Source: Nitrosomonadales bacterium
GTDB lineage: Bacteria > Pseudomonadota > Gammaproteobacteria > Burkholderiales > Gallionellaceae
Reading direction: 5' to 3'
Assembly (NCBI GenBank): GCA_947475825.1
Contig: CANJMS010000013.1
Location: 1 to 38,909 of the forward strand
Length of the DNA stretch: 38,909 nucleotides
The notes under the pieces were generated by a model, which was not told the DNA's origin, did no database searches, and worked only from the letters and a program-made list of their open reading frames with translations. The stretch's first letter is position 1. Each line of letters begins with the position of its first letter. Made by a program: the position numbers and the translations under genes. Positions 1 through 8,914 of this stretch are shown piece after piece.

Positions 1-148
1 CGCACCAAGGCTAAACTGAAAGCCGCAACAACCGAGCACATGCTGACATTGGAAAAATCACCTGAGCGTGTCAAAAAATACTTCCAAGATTCTCGCGTAA
101 AATATGCGGCATGAAAACTTCAAACTTCATCTGGCCGGATCAATAGTT
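1..148 (+). mobile_element. 3' end of an insertion sequence (transposase C-terminus plus terminus), left copy
   Basis: The first 113 bases are an open frame entering from outside the window and ending in TGA at 111-113. The last residues read EKSPERVKKYFQDSRVKYAA, which looks like a transposase C-terminus, although I cannot name the family. About 35 non-coding bases follow, and similarity to the right copy stops at 148. The whole segment is the exact reverse complement of 38762-38909, so two copies of one element face inward with their transposase 3' ends. Calling it an IS rests on this duplication and the gene-end-plus-terminus layout. Confidence 0.7.
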
Positions 149-198
149 TCTGGATATGGCGTGGGGGCGAGGGCAGCGGAAAATTTTTCTGCCCTGGT

Positions 199-1077
199 TC
201 AAGCAACCTGTACCACGACTCCTAGCTTGCGTATACGCTTAGCAAAGACTTCGAGTTGCTGTTCAGATAGCGCTGACAATCTCAGCGCTTCAGCCTGTAG
301 AGATGGGCGCGCCAGACTGTATAACAACACGCCTTTCAGTTTTGCATTGTCCCACAAGGGGACAATGTCATTACCCGCACTTGCATTTTGCACTTCACGC
401 AAAAAATTTAAATAATCCTCTTCGTCCTGCTTGCTTGGCGGCTGCCCGTCCAGCGCAAACCAACAGGTTTGCAGCCAAGTGGGGCATAGCGAAATGGCGT
501 GTAATACATTTTTCTTAACTTTTTCCATGCTGCTCACCGTGCTATTCACTAACAACATCCCGGCTTGACTGGCGCGATCAAGCTTGAACCACACTTCACC
601 ATTATGCTTTGTCATCAAACGCACACCCTGCTGCACGTTTTTCTGATGCAGTAAACTGCCATTGGTAATAAGCACTATTTTTATATGCGAAGGCAAAGCC
701 AGATCGCGTCTAAGCCTCGCCACCAATTCAATTACCTGAACAAATTCCGCAGCACTGGTCGGTTCGCCATTGCCCGACAAAGCGATATCATTAATCCGGC
801 GCGCTTCTAAGGGCACGCGCTGTGTCATGAAATCACCGTGTATTAACTCATGCAAAAATGATTTTAACTCTTGCTCCAATACAACCAGATCAATTGGCGG
901 CGCAGCACCCCGGGTTAAATTCGGCACTTGGCAATAAATGCAGCGCCAGTTACACGCATTATTGGGATTCAGATTGATGCCGACTGACACACCGCCAGCA
1001 CGCCGTGAGATTACCGGATAAACATAGTGCAGTCCTGCGCTGTCGCGGCTGTGATCACTCATGTTCAAAGTATTCAT
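199..1077 (-). CDS. radical SAM protein
   Basis: This 292-residue protein has the radical SAM cluster motif CNWRCIYC at residues 42-49 (Cys42, Cys46, Cys49), which ligates a 4Fe-4S cluster for S-adenosylmethionine cleavage. The sequence around it (INLNPNNACNW...) resembles the COG0731-like group of Fe-S oxidoreductases. The substrate is unknown. Its start overlaps the end of nlpD by 4 bp, so it is the last cistron of surE-pcm-nlpD and is probably translationally coupled. In many proteobacteria rpoS occupies this position. An 18-bp sequence repeated elsewhere in the region lies inside the gene at 351-368 and codes for residues that fit the local context (IVPLWDN). A start at Met6 is possible. 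Confidence 0.85.
   Translation of the reverse strand: MNTLNMSDHSRDSAGLHYVYPVISRRAGGVSVGINLNPNNACNWRCIYCQVPNLTRGAAPPIDLVVLEQELKSFLHELIHGDFMTQRVPLEARRINDIALSGNGEPTSAAEFVQVIELVARLRRDLALPSHIKIVLITNGSLLHQKNVQQGVRLMTKHNGEVWFKLDRASQAGMLLVNSTVSSMEKVKKNVLHAISLCPTWLQTCWFALDGQPPSKQDEEDYLNFLREVQNASAGNDIVPLWDNAKLKGVLLYSLARPSLQAEALRLSALSEQQLEVFAKRIRKLGVVVQVA
351..368 (-). repeat. 18-bp dispersed repeat, copy 1
   Basis: The minus strand reads ACATTGTCCCCTTGTGGG, identical to the copies at 1933-1950, 2755-2772 and 5761-5778. Here it lies inside the radical SAM gene. With flanking bases it forms an inverted repeat, ATTGTCCC facing GGGACAAT, spanning 346-366. Confidence 0.75.
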
Positions 1078-2087
1078 GATTTTGGCAGAGATAAAAAATT
1101 CGCCGGATCAACTGGCTTGCCAAACTTACGTATCTCGAAATGTAATTTCACCTGATTAGTATCCGTATTGCCCATCTCGGCAATTTTTTGACCCTTGCTC
1201 ACTGCCTGTCCTTCCTTTACCACGACCTTATCGTTATGCGCGTACGCGCTGATAAAAGTTTTATTATGTTTGATGATAACCAAGTTTCCATAGCCGCGTA
1301 AACCACTGCCGCTATAAACCACTTTACCTGCCGCACTGGCCACCACTGGTTGCCCCAGCTTGCCGGCAATATCAATTCCACGGCGATTGCTGCCTCCTGA
1401 AAACTCGTTTGACCATTTGCCTTGTGTGGGTAATCCCCAACCCAATTCTCCGTCATCAACTTCGACAATTTGCGCCCTTCTCCCGCTCGTGGATTCGCCT
1501 GTAGATTCACTTGGGGCCGCTGACAGTTGTGCGGATGTTTTAGTGCCGGGTCGCAATTGCTCTGCTTGTAATTTTTCTATCTGCGTCACGGCCTGCTCGG
1601 AGTAATCCAGCTTGAGCACAATCGGTTGTTCTTTGATAACAACTACCAGAGAAGAGGTTATAACGGGAGAAATTGTAGAAGAAGAAGTGGCCGTATTTAT
1701 ATTTTCTGAAGGCTCCTTTTCAGTAATCAACTTCATTGGCACGTCACCTGAAGATCGTGCACTGGCAAACAAACGTAGCTCTTGACCAATACTAATCACA
1801 CTGGGGTTTTGTATGCTATTGAGCTCGGCAATTTCGTGATAATCCAGTCCATAATTAAACGCAATGCCGTACAAAGTCTCACCTTTTTGCACGACATGCA
1901 CATCGGGTCGCCAATCTTTTTCACTGGCTGTCACATTGTCCCCTTGTGGGACTACGTTTTTTTGCGCTACCATGCGGCGTTCGCGCTCCCACACTGTTGG
2001 CCTACCCTCTCTCAGCGCGCATCCTGAAACAACTACTAACAATCCTAAAAGTGCGGCTAAGCGCCGGACTGTTTTATTTACTGTCAT
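1074..2087 (-). CDS. nlpD: NlpD-like lipoprotein (LysM and degenerate LytM/M23 domain)
   Basis: A 337-residue outer-envelope lipoprotein. It has a signal sequence with lipobox VSGC (Cys23), a LysM peptidoglycan-binding domain at about 64-108 ([17 protein letters not shown]), a low-complexity Ser/Thr-rich linker, and an M23/LytM domain at about 225-333. The first zinc ligand of active LytM enzymes is missing (RRGIDIA instead of HxxxD) and the HxH pair reads KLHFE. NlpD in Escherichia coli is degenerate in the same way and activates the amidase AmiC instead of cutting peptidoglycan, so the same regulatory role in cell separation is expected. The gene starts 4 bp inside the end of pcm. An 18-bp repeat at 1933-1950 encodes VPQGDNV between the lipobox and LysM. 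Confidence 0.9.
   Translation of the reverse strand: MTVNKTVRRLAALLGLLVVVSGCALREGRPTVWERERRMVAQKNVVPQGDNVTASEKDWRPDVHVVQKGETLYGIAFNYGLDYHEIAELNSIQNPSVISIGQELRLFASARSSGDVPMKLITEKEPSENINTATSSSTISPVITSSLVVVIKEQPIVLKLDYSEQAVTQIEKLQAEQLRPGTKTSAQLSAAPSESTGESTSGRRAQIVEVDDGELGWGLPTQGKWSNEFSGGSNRRGIDIAGKLGQPVVASAAGKVVYSGSGLRGYGNLVIIKHNKTFISAYAHNDKVVVKEGQAVSKGQKIAEMGNTDTNQVKLHFEIRKFGKPVDPANFLSLPKS
1933..1950 (+). repeat. 18-bp dispersed repeat, copy 2
   Basis: The plus strand reads ACATTGTCCCCTTGTGGG inside nlpD. Read on the gene's strand it contributes the peptide PQGDNV. The local arms GTCCC and GGGAC could form a short hairpin. Confidence 0.75.
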
Positions 2088-2740
2088 GCTTTTCCCATCA
2101 ATAACGGCACAAATTTCACAGGCTCCAGGCGCGTTTCATGAAACCCCTGTGCGTCTCGCTCAATCAGGCATAAGTATTGTTCATGCGCGCCTAATGGCAA
2201 TACCATCCTGCCGCCCACGCTCAATTGTTGCAATAAAGCCTGCGGCACATGCGTCGCCGCAGCCGCCATGATGATGCCATCAAATGGCGCAACATCAGGC
2301 AGACCCGCGTTCCCATCGGCGTAGCACACAGAAACATTTTGCGTCTGCAACTCATGTAGATTTTCTTGAGCACGCTCAAAAAGTAACTGCACGCGCTCCA
2401 CCGAATAAACCTGTCTGGCCACCCGCGCCAGCACCGCCGCCTGATAGCCGCAGCCTGTCCCCACCTCCAACACCAGATTAAGTGGTTTGCCATTACGCAT
2501 AATCTCAATCATGCGTGCCACCACATAGGGCTGCGAAATAGTTTGACCAAAACCCAAGGGCAGAGACACATCATCATAAGCTCGACTCGCCAATGCCTCA
2601 TCTATAAAGATATGGCGCGGCACCGCATTCATCGCGGCCAGCACCACTTCATCTGTGATGCCCTGCCTCCGCAAACGTTCGATCAAACGTGCCCGGGTAC
2701 GTTGTGAGGTCATGCCGATGCCGCTGTGCTTAGTGTTCAA
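2084..2740 (-). CDS. pcm: protein-L-isoaspartate O-methyltransferase
   Basis: This 218-residue enzyme methylates L-isoaspartyl residues of damaged proteins with S-adenosylmethionine, starting their repair in the cytoplasm. The family signature [13 protein letters not shown] is at about 65-77 and the SAM-binding loop [10 protein letters not shown] at 91-100. Length fits the family (about 208-225). It overlaps the end of surE by 11 bp and nlpD by 4 bp, the classical surE-pcm-nlpD order. The upstream start used here may be one codon set too early, since a start at Met10 (2713) would give an N-terminus closer to known Pcm proteins. Confidence 0.93.
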   Translation of the reverse strand: MNTKHSGIGMTSQRTRARLIERLRRQGITDEVVLAAMNAVPRHIFIDEALASRAYDDVSLPLGFGQTISQPYVVARMIEIMRNGKPLNLVLEVGTGCGYQAAVLARVARQVYSVERVQLLFERAQENLHELQTQNVSVCYADGNAGLPDVAPFDGIIMAAAATHVPQALLQQLSVGGRMVLPLGAHEQYLCLIERDAQGFHETRLEPVKFVPLLMGKA

Positions 2741-3524
2741 TTGATAACCTATTTACATTGTCCCCTTGTGGGGCTGAAGTATCTGATGCCATCCATCCGC
2801 GCACTGCATCCAGCTGGCTGTATTGCGTTAAATCAATTTGCAGTGGCGTGATGGAGACACGCTGCTGCGCGATAGCATGAAAATCTGTGCCCTCCCCCGC
2901 ATCCTGCTCTTTGCCTGCCGCGCCCACCCAATACACTGTTTCACCGTGCGGGTTCGTTCCTTTTACAACTGGCTCGGCTTTATGCCGCTTGCCTAATCGT
3001 GTTACTGCTTTACCCTGCAATTGCGCGTAAGGAATATCCGGCACGTTGACATTCAACAGCCACGGGTGCGTATGCGTGCGTTGTTGAAACTGCAGTACCA
3101 GTTCCATCACAACTTGTGCGGCAGTCGCATAATGAGCTTGATTCTTGCCTGCCAATGACACCGCAATCGATGGAATACCCAATAAAAATCCTTCCGTTGC
3201 GGCAGCGACCGTGCCGGAATATATGGTGTCATCACCCATATTCGCGCCTGAATTAATGCCAGAAATAACCATATTAGGCTGCGTCTCCAACATACCTGTT
3301 ACTGCCAAATGCACGCAATCCGTTGGCGTGCCGTCCACATAATAAAAACCATTCGCGGCGCGGCGCAAATTCAGTGGCCTATTCAATGTCAGCGAATTGC
3401 TTGCGCCACTGCGATCACGTTCCGGAGCAACGACCACTACCTCGGCCACCGTTGCCAACTGTTCCGCGAGACAGCTTAAACCAGGCGCGAAATACCCATC
3501 ATCGTTACTCAATAAAATACGCAT
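2730..3524 (-). CDS. surE: 5'/3'-nucleotidase SurE
   Basis: A 264-residue stationary-phase survival nucleotidase that dephosphorylates nucleoside monophosphates with a divalent metal. The metal ligands known from the family can be placed at Asp8, Asp9 ([11 protein letters not shown]), Ser39 (DRSGASNS) and Asn91 ([12 protein letters not shown]). It is the first gene of the surE-pcm-nlpD-radical SAM run. The C-terminal tail [16 protein letters not shown] contains the peptide encoded by an 18-bp repeat at 2755-2772, which suggests the original end was altered or extended by that repeat and now overlaps the pcm start. Confidence 0.94.
   Translation of the reverse strand: MRILLSNDDGYFAPGLSCLAEQLATVAEVVVVAPERDRSGASNSLTLNRPLNLRRAANGFYYVDGTPTDCVHLAVTGMLETQPNMVISGINSGANMGDDTIYSGTVAAATEGFLLGIPSIAVSLAGKNQAHYATAAQVVMELVLQFQQRTHTHPWLLNVNVPDIPYAQLQGKAVTRLGKRHKAEPVVKGTNPHGETVYWVGAAGKEQDAGEGTDFHAIAQQRVSITPLQIDLTQYSQLDAVRGWMASDTSAPQGDNVNRLSIEH
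2755..2772 (+). repeat. 18-bp dispersed repeat, copy 3
   Basis: The plus strand reads ACATTGTCCCCTTGTGGG. It lies at the 3' end of surE and encodes PQGDNV close to the SurE C-terminus, in the same relative frame as the copy in nlpD. Confidence 0.75.
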
Positions 3525-3584
3525 TTAATTTGAGCGATACCCTGTGATCAGATTTGTTTTCATTAAATTATTAAACTAAAGGGT

Positions 3585-3717
3585 GTCTCTAAAAATTCAA
3601 AGTTCTAAGCCAGACTAGGCGCGAACAAAAAATAGTTACGCCGCATATGTTTGATATGTAAGTAAGAATTTTTTGCGAGCAACAACGTGTGGCGACGAAA
3701 TTGGCATTTTTAGAGAT
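3585..3717. repeat. MITE-like element with terminal inverted repeats
   Basis: The interval between surE and amtB is bounded by TCTCTAAAAAT (3586-3596) and its reverse complement ATTTTTAGAGA (3706-3716), about 130 bp apart, with imperfect continuation outward. The interior has no gene and contains CGCATATGTTTGATATG. Short size, matching inverted ends and no coding capacity suggest a non-autonomous transposable element. A large hairpin acting as a terminator for amtB is another reading. Only one copy is present here. Confidence 0.45.
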
Positions 3718-3723
3718 GCTTTA

Positions 3724-4926
3724 TTACCATCCGGACTCCCGCTCAGGCGATGCTGAAATTTTATGGATGCTCAAATCGGCTCCATTGAATTCTTCTTCCG
3801 CATCCATACGTATGCCCATTATTTTTTTAAGCCCGCCATAGATAATAAAACCACCAACTAGCGCAATGCCGATCCCCAGCAATGTGCCGAGTAGTTGAGA
3901 CATAAAACTTACCCCACCCAAACCACCAAACGCTTGCAAACCAAATATACCCGCCGCCAATCCGCCCCATGCGCCACATAATCCGTGTAATGGCCACACA
4001 CCCAATACGTCATCAATTTTCCAGCGATTTTGCGTCAGCGTAAACATAAAAACAAACAAGCCCCCTGCTACACTGCCCGTTACCAACGCGCCCAATGGGT
4101 GCATCAGATCGGACCCCGCACACACAGCGACCAAGCCAGCCAGTGGCCCATTGTGAACAAAGCCCGGATCATTTTTTCCAGCAACCAATGCCGCTAATGT
4201 CCCGCCAACCATCGCCATTAACGAATTAACCGCCACCAGCCCGCTGATTTTATCAATGCTTTGCGCCGACATCACATTAAAGCCAAACCAGCCCACGGTC
4301 AGTATCCATGCACCCAAGGCGAGAAATGGAATGCTCGACGGCGGATGCGCGGAAATGCCGCCATCCTTGTTATATCGACCACGCCGCGCACCGAGCAATA
4401 CCACTGCCACTAAGCCGATCCATCCGCCCACGGCGTGTACCACTACCGAGCCTGCGAAATCATGGAACTTGGCACCAAATTGCGCCAGCAACCACGCTTG
4501 AAAACCATAGGCATCATTCCAGCTAATGCCTTCAAAAAATGGGTAGACAAATCCCACCAGCAGAAAGGTCGCGATCAATTGCGGATTAAATTTGGCGCGT
4601 TCTGCAATACCGCCAGAAACAATGGCGGGAATCGCCGCAGCGAAGGTCAGCAGAAAGAAAAATTTGACCAGATCATAGCCGCTTTTTTGTGCCAGCGTCT
4701 CGGCACCGACAAAGAAATTCACCCCATACGCAATGCTGTAGCCAATAAAAAAATAAGCGATGGTCGACACTGCAAAATCCACCATGATTTTGACCAATGC
4801 ATTTACCTGATTTTTTCTACGCACCGTGCCTAATTCCAGAAATGCAAAGCCCGCATGCATAGCCAGTACCATAATGGCTCCCAACAAAACGAACAATGCA
4901 TCGTTACTGACCTTCAAAGACTCCAT
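3724..4926 (-). CDS. amtB: ammonium transporter (Amt/MEP/Rh family)
   Basis: A 400-residue integral membrane protein with about eleven hydrophobic segments that conducts ammonium/ammonia into the cell. The Amt signature DFAGSVVVHAVGG is at 156-168, giving the conserved Asp156 and the first pore His164. The second pore histidine is His314 in VWPLHGLCGAWGG. There is no cleavable signal peptide and the hydrophobic N-terminus itself looks like the first helix. The cytoplasmic tail ends with the typical RMDAEEEFNGADLSIH stretch. No glnK/glnB partner lies next to it in the window, which is unusual for amtB. A perfect 16-bp tandem repeat lies just upstream at 4943-4974. Confidence 0.93.
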   Translation of the reverse strand: MESLKVSNDALFVLLGAIMVLAMHAGFAFLELGTVRRKNQVNALVKIMVDFAVSTIAYFFIGYSIAYGVNFFVGAETLAQKSGYDLVKFFFLLTFAAAIPAIVSGGIAERAKFNPQLIATFLLVGFVYPFFEGISWNDAYGFQAWLLAQFGAKFHDFAGSVVVHAVGGWIGLVAVVLLGARRGRYNKDGGISAHPPSSIPFLALGAWILTVGWFGFNVMSAQSIDKISGLVAVNSLMAMVGGTLAALVAGKNDPGFVHNGPLAGLVAVCAGSDLMHPLGALVTGSVAGGLFVFMFTLTQNRWKIDDVLGVWPLHGLCGAWGGLAAGIFGLQAFGGLGGVSFMSQLLGTLLGIGIALVGGFIIYGGLKKIMGIRMDAEEEFNGADLSIHKISASPERESGW

Positions 4927-4942
4927 ACTTCACCCAAAATAA

Positions 4943-4974
4943 AATTGCTTATGACCAGAATTGCTTATGACCAG
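4943..4974. repeat. tandem 16-bp direct repeat upstream of amtB
   Basis: AATTGCTTATGACCAG occurs twice without spacing (4943-4958 and 4959-4974), 17 bp upstream of the amtB start. It could be a slippage product or a duplicated regulatory site. No NtrC-type or sigma-54 motif was recognised. Confidence 0.6.
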
Positions 4975-5062
4975 ATACAACACGCCATCGCATCTTCCCC
5001 ATCTACCCCACAAAGTAATGAAAAATCAGCCTGGCTGCACGCCGCCACGCAAGCTGGCTGCT

Positions 5063-5608
5063 TCACACTTTTAACGCCGCTATATACCCTTTCAAATCAT
5101 CAACAATTTCCTGTGAGTGACGTGAAGTTTCTACCTTGTCATAAACTTTTTTAATTTTTCCCTGCGGATCGATTAAAAAAGTGTAGCGCTTAGCTATTTT
5201 GACCAATAACAAATTATTCAGCACGCCGTACCGCTCAGTGACTGCCTTATCTGCGTCTGCCAACAATGGAAAAGGCAGGCCATGCTTTTTGGCGAAGTCC
5301 GCATGGCTGCTACTGTCATCTACGCTGATACCAACTACTTGCGCGCCTAATGCGGTGAGCTTGTGTAGGTCATCGCGAAACTTACATGCCTCCTCGGTGC
5401 AGCCAGGCGTGTCGTCTTTGGGATAAAAATACAACACCAGCCATTTACCGCGATAATCTGCCAGCGCATGAGGCTGGTTATGTTGATCAAACAACTTAAA
5501 GTCAGGGGCAACCTCGCCTACTTTGGGTACATCCCCGGCACGCGCCATCTTGCCGACGAATACCAACGCCAGTGCGCAAAATATACCCAGCAATATTAAC
5601 CATTTCAT
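5063..5608 (-). CDS. bcp: peroxiredoxin, Bcp/PrxQ type, membrane-anchored or exported
   Basis: A 181-residue thiol peroxidase of the AhpC/TSA fold. The peroxidatic cysteine is Cys70 in DTPGCTEEAC and the PrxQ-type resolving cysteine is Cys75, five residues later. Unlike typical cytoplasmic Bcp (about 155 residues) it has an N-terminal hydrophobic segment at about 3-18 (WLILLGIFCALALVFVG), so it is probably anchored to the inner membrane facing the periplasm, or exported, and reduces peroxides there. The start is supported by a strong ribosome binding site, GGGAGG, 6 bases upstream of the ATG. Confidence 0.88.
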   Translation of the reverse strand: MKWLILLGIFCALALVFVGKMARAGDVPKVGEVAPDFKLFDQHNQPHALADYRGKWLVLYFYPKDDTPGCTEEACKFRDDLHKLTALGAQVVGISVDDSSSHADFAKKHGLPFPLLADADKAVTERYGVLNNLLLVKIAKRYTFLIDPQGKIKKVYDKVETSRHSQEIVDDLKGYIAALKV

Positions 5609-5760
5609 GATTTCCTCCCTAATCCCGTCGTTGAAAAATTACCCCAATTAACGCCCCGCACTGGTTCAGCTTGAGGTTTGTCAAACAATCAGTATGATAC
5701 CAGTGCTGGTGATGAATCAATCAAAATGAATGGCGCAATGAGATATTGTTTAGGCAATAC

Positions 5761-5778
5761 CCCACAAGGGGACAATGT
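5761..5778 (-). repeat. 18-bp dispersed repeat, copy 4
   Basis: The minus strand reads ACATTGTCCCCTTGTGGG. It is the only intergenic copy, between bcp and the tRNA. With one extra base it forms the palindrome CCCC-ACAA-GGGG (5760-5771). Confidence 0.75.
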
Positions 5779-5914
5779 CCCCTGCGGCCAACATCTGTCA
5801 TTCTGATTTATTTCAATTGTTAATAAATCAAGACGCAAGACGGCACATTTTAGTACGGCTAGAAGCAGCAGACACAGTCAATACAGTGATTCTAATTTTG
5901 TTGAGCATTGAAAT

Positions 5915-5934
5915 TACAATAGAATGCGCGTCGC
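5915..5934 (+). promoter_or_regulatory. possible tRNA promoter: -10 box and GC-rich discriminator
   Basis: TACAAT at 5915-5920 is a good -10 hexamer 15 bases before the mature tRNA 5' end, followed by a GC-rich stretch GCGCGTCGC typical of stringently controlled stable-RNA promoters. I found no convincing -35 box at the right spacing. Confidence 0.35.
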
Positions 5935-6010
5935 GCCTCGGTAGCTCAGTGGATAGAGCGACCCCCTCCTAAGGGGTAGGTCACACGTTCGATTCGTGTT
6001 CGGGGCACCA
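5935..6010 (+). tRNA. tRNA-Arg (anticodon CCT)
   Basis: The 76-nt gene folds into a full cloverleaf. The acceptor stem is GCCTCGG/TCGGGGC with one G-T pair inside it, the D arm is GCTC/GAGC, the anticodon stem is ACCCC/GGGGT with loop CTCCTAA (anticodon CCT, reading AGG), and the T arm is ACACG-TTCGATT-CGTGT. The 3' CCA is encoded. It marks the border between conserved housekeeping genes on the left and accessory genes on the right. Confidence 0.96.
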
Positions 6011-6685
6011 TATACAGAAAGGATTATAGAGATGCAGCCATTTTTCACATCAAGTTATTTTTTGTCGGTGTAGGCGCAGTGTAGGATTTTCGGAGTTGTC
6101 TTGCCTCGGTTAGTGGTAACGGTTACCACAATGCCGTTTTTTTGGCTATTGTCTTTGAAGGTTGCCTTGAGTGGCTGTTCTACGTTTCGAAAGTTCCAGA
6201 ATTGACCAAAGCAAATTTGCGGAGTGTCACTTTCACCAATTTGAAAGAATTGCTGAACCCAATAGCCAAGCGGTTTTCCGAATTTATGATGATTAACTTT
6301 ATTAAAATAATCCAAACAGAAATTAATTGTCTGCATGGGCATAGGTGAGGTCTAGTCCTGCTGTTTCCCCAAAGATTTGAACCGCCCTATGTGTCAATCA
6401 GCGTCCCATTCTTTCCACCCGTCAGCGTGCATATTTATTGCCAATGGTCTTTCAAAGAATGCACGTACTACAAGAACTTGTTAGTTATTTCCACCTTCAC
6501 TTAATTAGCATAAAGTAGAAAATACGCCACACGCTGTTTAACAAATACGGATGCTGCCAGTGTTACTTAACCAAACAGCCTCAACAAAAGCCGAGGCGAT
6601 TCAGTTGATTGTTTGCTACAATAAAATTTGCCGGCCTGTAGACTGGCGAAAATTCACAATTTCAACTTTTAAGAATGGAGCTTTA
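6011..6685. other. mostly non-coding stretch after the tRNA; one doubtful small ORF
   Basis: No recognisable gene, terminator or att-like duplication of the tRNA 3' end was found here. A 95-codon minus-strand frame at 6055-6342 (starting MPMQTINFCLDYFNKV) is open but lacks a ribosome binding site and resembles nothing I know. It overlaps an equally open plus-strand frame, so I do not call it as a gene. Confidence 0.5.
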
Positions 6686-6904
6686 ATGAAACTGATATCT
6701 GCCATGATTGCCGCACTGTTTGTTGCCGTTGTTTCTTTTACTGCTGTTGCTGATGATTCCAAGCATGAGTCCAAGCATGATTCCAAGCATGAAGAAATGG
6801 ATAAATGCGATAAGCATAAAGAAATGAATGCCGATATGAAAATGAAGTGCGATAAGCATAAAGAAATGGAAAAAAATGAGAAAAAAACACCAGAAAAGAA
6901 ATAA
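6686..6904 (+). CDS. small secreted Lys/His/Met-rich protein
   Basis: A 72-residue protein with a clear Sec signal peptide (MKLISAMIAALFVAVVSFTAVA, likely cut before DDSKH). The mature part of about 50 residues is almost only charged and metal-liking residues. It opens with SKHE-SKHD-SKHE repeats and continues with two copies of a KCDKHKEM motif (MDKCDKHKEM and MKCDKHKEM). Seven His, two Cys and several Met suggest periplasmic metal binding or buffering, which is inference. The start at 6686 has GGAG at 6677-6680. The same frame stays open upstream but without a ribosome binding site or a sensible N-terminus. A strong terminator follows directly, so it is monocistronic. No named family is recognised. 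Confidence 0.8.
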   Translation: MKLISAMIAALFVAVVSFTAVADDSKHESKHDSKHEEMDKCDKHKEMNADMKMKCDKHKEMEKNEKKTPEKK

Positions 6905-6924
6905 TTTTCAGGTGTTTCAGGAAG

Positions 6925-6948
6925 GGCAGTGGTAACACTGCCTTTTTT
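6925..6948 (+). terminator. rho-independent terminator
   Basis: A 7-bp stem GGCAGTG/CACTGCC with loop GTAA is followed by six T residues at 6943-6948, starting 20 bp after the stop of the small secreted protein gene. Confidence 0.88.
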
Positions 6949-8914
6949 ATGTCCAAGCCTCACCCAGCGCCTCTGCCTGCTGCAATATCAACTCCACAGC
7001 GGCTTTTTCTTGGTCTGGTGGGTATCTGTACTTGCGTAATATCCGCTTCACCATCAACCGCAATTTAGCCCGAACACTTTCCCGCTCCGACCACTCCACC
7101 GTGAGATTCTGCCGCAGGTTTTCAGTCAGCTCGTGGGCAATTTTCTTCAGGGTCTCATCGCTCAGCTCGCGCACCGCAGATTCGTTATCAGCCAAGGCAT
7201 CATAGAAGCGAATCTCATCTTCTGTTAGCCCCAGCTCCTCGCCACGTTCTGCCACAGCTCTAAACTTCTTAGCCATCTCAATTAGCTCTTCAATAACTTG
7301 GGCAGTCTCAATGGCGCGGTTTTGGTATCGTTTAATCACACTGCTCAACAGGTCAGAGAACTTTTTGCCTTGTACGATGTTGCCCGCAAACTTAGACTTA
7401 ATCTCACCTTCTAACAGCCGCTCTAGCAACTCCACAGCAAGGTTGCGTTCAGGCAGATTACGCAGCTCTGCAAGGAAGGCATCGTCCAATATGCCGATGT
7501 TGGGCTTTTCTAACCCTACGGCATCGAATATATCCACCACATCTTCTGACACCACCGCACTGTTAATTATTTGACGTATGGCTAGCTCGCGCTCCTCATC
7601 GGTGCGCTTCTGAGCAGCAATTTCACGCTTGGTCAGGATTACCTTTACCGCTTGGAAGAATGCCACCTCCTCGCGCACTGCCTTGGCTTCGTCCAATGTG
7701 CAGCAGAGTGTGAATGCCTTGCTCATCGCCAGTGAGGTATCTGCAAAACGTTTCTTGCCGTCACGTTCCCCAAGTATATGGTTAGCTGCACCCGCTAGCC
7801 GTTTATGGCCAGTCGTTAGAAAATCGCTATAGTCGAAGCCATGCAGCATGGCACGTAACAAGTCCAGTTTCTCCGCAAGCACAGCATAGGCTTCTTGTAC
7901 GTTCACCTTGGGGCGACCACGTCCCTTGCTGTTGGTGTATTCCTTTAGGGCACTGCGTAATTCGTTGGCGATGCCGATATAGTCCACCACCAGCCCGCCC
8001 ACCTTGTCCTTGAACACGCGGTTAACTCTTGCGATGGCTTGCATCAGGTTGTGCCCCTTCATCGGCTTGTCCACGTACATCGTATGCACACAGGGAGCAT
8101 CAAAACCCGTCAACCACATATCGCGCACAATAACCAAACGCAGCGGGTCGGCGGGGTCTTTGAATCGTTTCTCTAGCCGCTTTTTGACCTGACCACTGTA
8201 GATGTGGGGGCGCAGTAACGCCTTGTCACTGGCAGAGCCTGTCATTACTATTTTGATTGCACCCTTCTCAGGGTCTGGGTCATGCCACTCGGGACGTAGC
8301 TTGATAATCTCGTTGTACAGATGGACAGAAATCTCACGACTCATCGCGACGACCATCGCCTTACCTGTTTGTGCTTTGCCACGTTCCTCAAAGTGAGACA
8401 CCAAATCAGCGGCAACACTGGTCACACGCGGTTCAGCCCCTACCACTTTCTCTAAAGCAGCCCAGCGACTCTTAAGCTTGGCTTGCTGACCTTCTTCTTC
8501 GTCCTCTGCCAGCTCGTCCACCTCGGCATCAATGCTCGGTAGTGTTTCAGCATTCAGAGATAGCTTGGCAAGACGGGACTCAAAGTAGATGGCAACGGTC
8601 GCACCATCCTCTTTGGACTGCTGCATATCGTAGATGCTGATGTACTCACCAAACACAGAGCGAGTGTCCTTGTCCTCGCTAGATACAGGCGTGCCAGTGA
8701 AAGCCACAAAGGTGGCGTTGGGTAGTGCATCTCGTAGATGTTGGGCGTAGCCGACTTGGTACTTCTCGTGACCGGGCTTACCTTTTAGGGTTGTCTCAAA
8801 TCCATACTGGGTTCGGTGTGCTTCGTCAGCTATGACCACGATGTTGTGGCGGTCAGATAGCACCGGGTAGGTATCCTCATCTTCGCCGGGCATGAACTTC
8901 TGAATCGTGGCGAA
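6947..8914 (-). pseudogene. hsdR: type I restriction enzyme R subunit, 5'-truncated
   Basis: The open frame corresponds to roughly the last 655 residues of HsdR (normally about 1000 or more). Family-like sequence begins at [14 protein letters not shown] near 8914. It keeps the DEAH box ([13 protein letters not shown]), the FTGTP motif III and the motif VI region ([20 protein letters not shown]), plus the C-terminal helical region. The N-terminal nuclease domain and Walker A motif are gone. Upstream codons to about 8980 (starting MWPPLGKGG) come from unrelated repeat-like DNA, so the GTG start of the open frame is not a real start. No hsdM or hsdS is present. It should be inactive in both ATP-driven translocation and cleavage. 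Confidence 0.88.

Noticed and set aside
104-415. Plus-strand frame of about 100 codons at the left end
   Set aside because: It starts in the IS terminus and lies opposite the radical SAM gene; its composition and lack of a ribosome binding site mark it as a shadow frame.
6055-6348. Overlapping small frames on both strands after the tRNA
   Set aside because: Neither has a ribosome binding site, a recognisable domain or a neighbour that supports it, and both strands are equally open.
6551-6685. Upstream extension of the small secreted protein frame
   Set aside because: The extension has no ribosome binding site and would bury a clear signal peptide that starts at 6686.
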